Origin: Caryophanon sp036309765
GTDB lineage: Bacteria > Bacillota > Bacilli > Bacillales_A > Planococcaceae
Direction of reading: 5' to 3'
Assembly (NCBI GenBank): GCA_036309765.1
Contig: JAXJTE010000106.1
Coordinates: 1-64,000, forward strand
DNA: 64,000 nucleotides
The stretch's first letter is position 1; the number at the start of each line of letters is the position of its first letter. Below the pieces are notes generated by a model that was given only the letters and a program-made list of their open reading frames with translations, searched no databases and was not told the origin of the DNA. A program made the position numbers and the translations under genes. Of the stretch, positions 61,937-64,000 are shown in pieces.

Positions 61937-61965
61937 TTGACGTCAGATGTGTGAAGCTTTACAAT
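61937..61965 (+). promoter_or_regulatory. Promoter of queT
   Basis: -35 TTGACG (61937-61942), 17-nt spacer, -10 TACAAT (61960-61965). Predicted start near 61972, just upstream of the riboswitch. Confidence 0.8.
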
Positions 61966-61986
61966 AATAACTTGTGTGTCACACAC

Positions 61987-62024
61987 CGTGGTTCGTAACC
62001 ATCCCACGCAAAAAAACTAAGGAG
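61987..62024 (+). promoter_or_regulatory. preQ1-I riboswitch
   Basis: P1 CGTGG/CCACG (61987-61991 and 62004-62008), the loop TTCGTAACCATC and the A-rich tail AAAAAAACTAAGG form the class I preQ1 pseudoknot. The tail runs into the ribosome site GGAG, so ligand binding should block translation of queT. Confidence 0.93.
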
Positions 62025-62032
62025 AAATGAAT

Positions 62033-62521
62033 ATGAACACAAAATTTTTAGCAGTGAGCGGCATTATTGCAGCGGTGTATATCGCGGTGACGATGATGTT
62101 TGCGCCACTATCGTTCGGAGCTGTGCAACTGCGCTTTTCCGAAATGTTTAACCACTTAATCGTCTTTAGCCCAAAATACGGAATCGGCGTTGTCATCGGC
62201 GTCTTTATTTCGAACTGGCTATTTTCAAGCTTAGGTGTTGCCGATTTAATTTTCGGTGTCGGTCATACAATCATTACGTTCGTGATCGCGCTCATCATTT
62301 TTAAATTCGTTAAAAACGTTTGGGCTCGACTTGTCATTAACTCGTTATTATTTACGACGACGATGTTTATTATTGCATATGAGTTAAACCTCGTGCTTGA
62401 GCTGCCGTTTTTTGAAACATGGCTATATTTAGCGATTGGTGAGTTTATCGTGCTTGCGATTGGTATGCCGATTATGTATACGTTAAATAAACGTTTATCA
62501 TTTGAAAACATGATGAAATAG
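62033..62521 (+). CDS. queT: Queuosine-precursor ECF transporter S component
   Basis: A 162-aa membrane protein with five or six hydrophobic segments and the QueT stretch VQLRFSEMFNHLIVFSPKYG. Imports a queuosine precursor with the shared ECF energising module, which is not in this window. The second ATG (62033) is the proper distance from GGAG. Control by the preQ1 riboswitch supports the substrate. Confidence 0.95.
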   Translation: MNTKFLAVSGIIAAVYIAVTMMFAPLSFGAVQLRFSEMFNHLIVFSPKYGIGVVIGVFISNWLFSSLGVADLIFGVGHTIITFVIALIIFKFVKNVWARLVINSLLFTTTMFIIAYELNLVLELPFFETWLYLAIGEFIVLAIGMPIMYTLNKRLSFENMMK

Positions 62522-62547
62522 ACTGCATTATGCGGTCTTTACATAGG

Positions 62548-62587
62548 AAAGGAGCTGTACGAAATGGTTTTTTCGAACAGCTCCTTT
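62548..62587. terminator. Bidirectional terminator after queT
   Basis: AAAGGAGCTGT pairs perfectly with ACAGCTCCTTT around an 18-nt loop. It serves queT and the convergent acyl-CoA ligase gene. Confidence 0.88.
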
Positions 62588-62593
62588 GTCATT

Positions 62594-64000
62594 TTATAAC
62601 TGCATCGGGTACAGCGTGTTTAATTCCTCGCGCAGCTTCGCCTTTAAGAATTTCCCTACTGATGTTTTTGGAATTTCTTTTAAGAACACAACATCGTCTG
62701 GGATCCACCATTTCGCAAATTGCGTCGATAAGTATTCTAAAATTTCTTCCTTCGTCACCTCAGCACCTTCGTGTAACACGACGCATGCGAGTGGTCGCTC
62801 TTGCCAGCGAACGTGTGGAATCGCAATAACTGCCGCTTCAAAAATTGCATCGTGTGACATGAGTGCATTTTCAATATCTACTGAAGAAATCCATTCGCCG
62901 CCTGATTTAATTAAATCTTTCGTGCGGTCCGTAATTTTAATGAGTCCGTCTTTCGTACGCACCGCGATGTCACCTGTGTATAACCAGCCGTCGCGGTATA
63001 CATCGATTGTGCGTTCGTCGTTGTAGTACTCATGTGAAATCCATGGTCCTCGAAGACGTAGCTCTCCCATTGTTTCGCCGTCCCACGGTACTTCGCCGTC
63101 CTCGTTCACGATGCTTGACTCAACGCCCATTACCGTCATCCCTTGCGTCGATAATGCATCCGCTAATTCTTCCTCTGAATAATCATCCATCCATGATTGC
63201 TTCGTGCCGAGTGATACGATTGGCGTCGTTTCTGTCATGCCGTAAGCGATTGTGTACGGAATGTTGAACTTCTTCTCAAACGTGCGAATAAGCCCTTTTG
63301 GTGATGCCGAGCCGCCCGCAAAAATTGTACGTAACGACGACATGTCGCGCGTTTCTTTTTCTAAAATTTGCTGCACGCCAAGCCAAATTGTCGGCACGCC
63401 TGCTGTTACCGTTACGCGGTGCTGTTCGATTAAATCGACAATTAAGCCGGTCGTAAACTGCGGTCCTGGTAATACAAGTGTTGCGCCAACATTAACGCTC
63501 GTAAATGGCAGACCCCATGCATTTACATGGAACATCGGCACGATTGGTAACACGGTATCGCGCTCGCAAATACCCATCGAATCGGTTGCTGCTTGCATTA
63601 AGCTATGTAAGTATAAGCCACGGTGCGTGTACACAACGCCTTTAGGATTCCCTGTCGTTGCCGATGTGTAGCACATGCCCGCTGGTAAATTTTCATCTAA
63701 GTCGGTCGGGAACTCGAAGCTTTCGTCCGCCTCGGCTAACAATTGCTCGTACGACATAGCGTTTGGTAACGTCGTCTCAAGCGTTGCATCATCTGTCATC
63801 ACGATGTAGTGCTTCACCGTCGTTAACTGGTCTTGAATGTTTTCAATGATTGGCAGTAAATCCACATCAATTAATAGCACCTCATCTTGCGCGTGATTAA
63901 TGATGTAAATTAAATGCTCCTCTGATAAACGAATATTAACCATATGTAAAATTGCGCCTGTACATGGCACAGCGAAATAAGCCTCTAAATGGCGATGCTG
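62594..64000 (-). CDS. Fatty-acid/acyl-CoA ligase (5' end cut by window)
   Basis: AMP-forming ligase; 469 codons are visible and the frame is open to the window edge (…RHLEAYFAVPCTGAILHMVNIRL, a standard internal start region of this family), so the first 60-80 residues lie outside. It has the P-loop YTSATTGNPKGVVYTHRG, YGMTETTP, GDIAVRTKDGLIKITDRTKD and the C-terminal Lys in TSVGKFLKAK. Closest by motif to medium/long-chain acyl-CoA synthetases. It would supply substrates for the acd/fad genes elsewhere in the window. Confidence 0.92.
   Translation of the reverse strand, partial: QHRHLEAYFAVPCTGAILHMVNIRLSEEHLIYIINHAQDEVLLIDVDLLPIIENIQDQLTTVKHYIVMTDDATLETTLPNAMSYEQLLAEADESFEFPTDLDENLPAGMCYTSATTGNPKGVVYTHRGLYLHSLMQAATDSMGICERDTVLPIVPMFHVNAWGLPFTSVNVGATLVLPGPQFTTGLIVDLIEQHRVTVTAGVPTIWLGVQQILEKETRDMSSLRTIFAGGSASPKGLIRTFEKKFNIPYTIAYGMTETTPIVSLGTKQSWMDDYSEEELADALSTQGMTVMGVESSIVNEDGEVPWDGETMGELRLRGPWISHEYYNDERTIDVYRDGWLYTGDIAVRTKDGLIKITDRTKDLIKSGGEWISSVDIENALMSHDAIFEAAVIAIPHVRWQERPLACVVLHEGAEVTKEEILEYLSTQFAKWWIPDDVVFLKEIPKTSVGKFLKAKLREELNTLYPMQL

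Noticed and set aside
1..64000. CRISPR arrays, tRNA or rRNA genes
   Set aside because: No regularly spaced direct repeats and no cloverleaf or rRNA-like stretches were seen; the repeats present are palindromic and dispersed.

Overview
The window is low-to-mid GC Firmicutes DNA. The gene order prmC-prfA-tdk-rpmE-rho-glpX-murA-tal-fba-spo0F-ywjG-pyrG-rpoE, followed by fad genes, ywiB-argS, speB-pbpG, ywhD/ywhB, hemQ/lipL and ung/pdxK, is the conserved Bacillales backbone. Spo0F points to a spore former. Protein style (IcmF, E. coli-type thymidine kinase, DUF1450 and YwhD proteins) suggests a Planococcaceae/Lysinibacillus-like organism; that placement is inference.

Layout. 1-13.2 kb: translation termination (prmC, prfA), tdk, rpmE, rho, then glycolysis/gluconeogenesis and cell wall (glpX, murA, tal, fba), spo0F, ywjG, pyrG with a CTP-sensing attenuator, and rpoE. 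13.3-24.6 kb: an acyl-CoA module of a cobalamin-dependent fused isobutyryl-CoA mutase (icmF), a TetR regulator, two tandem acyl-CoA dehydrogenases, 3-hydroxybutyryl-CoA dehydrogenase, thiolase, and the Fe-S electron carrier fadF behind a FadR-type operator. 25.0-29.4 kb: a cobalamin-riboswitch-controlled operon (btuF, btuC, an ATPase-CbiZ fusion, and a PduO-type adenosyltransferase). This operon supplies the cofactor that IcmF needs. 29.5-37.8 kb: argS, a DUF1934 gene, a GNAT/enolase-superfamily pair, speB, pbpG, ywhD and ywhB.

37.8-39.2 kb is the most mobile stretch: a class A sortase and an AT-rich DUF3139 gene bracketed by two decayed IS3-type transposase tails. 39.2-49.9 kb: an HD hydrolase, DUF1450, lipL, hemQ, an M20 amidohydrolase, DUF423, a ywdI-like gene, a short Cys-rich gene, ung, pdxK, yojF-bshB2 (bacillithiol) and a YjiH-type membrane protein. 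50-57.3 kb: a Ter stress module with three TerD paralogues, then CitE-like, phosphoribosyltransferase, StiP-type and HAD genes and a TerA-like gene. 57.6-64 kb: ilvA, an ABC importer of the TrpXYZ type, queT behind a preQ1-I riboswitch, and a truncated acyl-CoA ligase running off the right edge.

The intergenic DNA is unusually rich in small palindromic elements. One 127-bp MITE-like element sits in the loop of the glpX terminator with a perfect 8-bp target duplication. A second family (43.1 and 55.1 kb) has matching inverted ends and supplies the last codons of the M20 gene. A third, G+C-rich palindromic family has copies at 1.8, 2.7, 7.6, 33.6 and 46.1 kb. No tRNA, rRNA or CRISPR array was seen.
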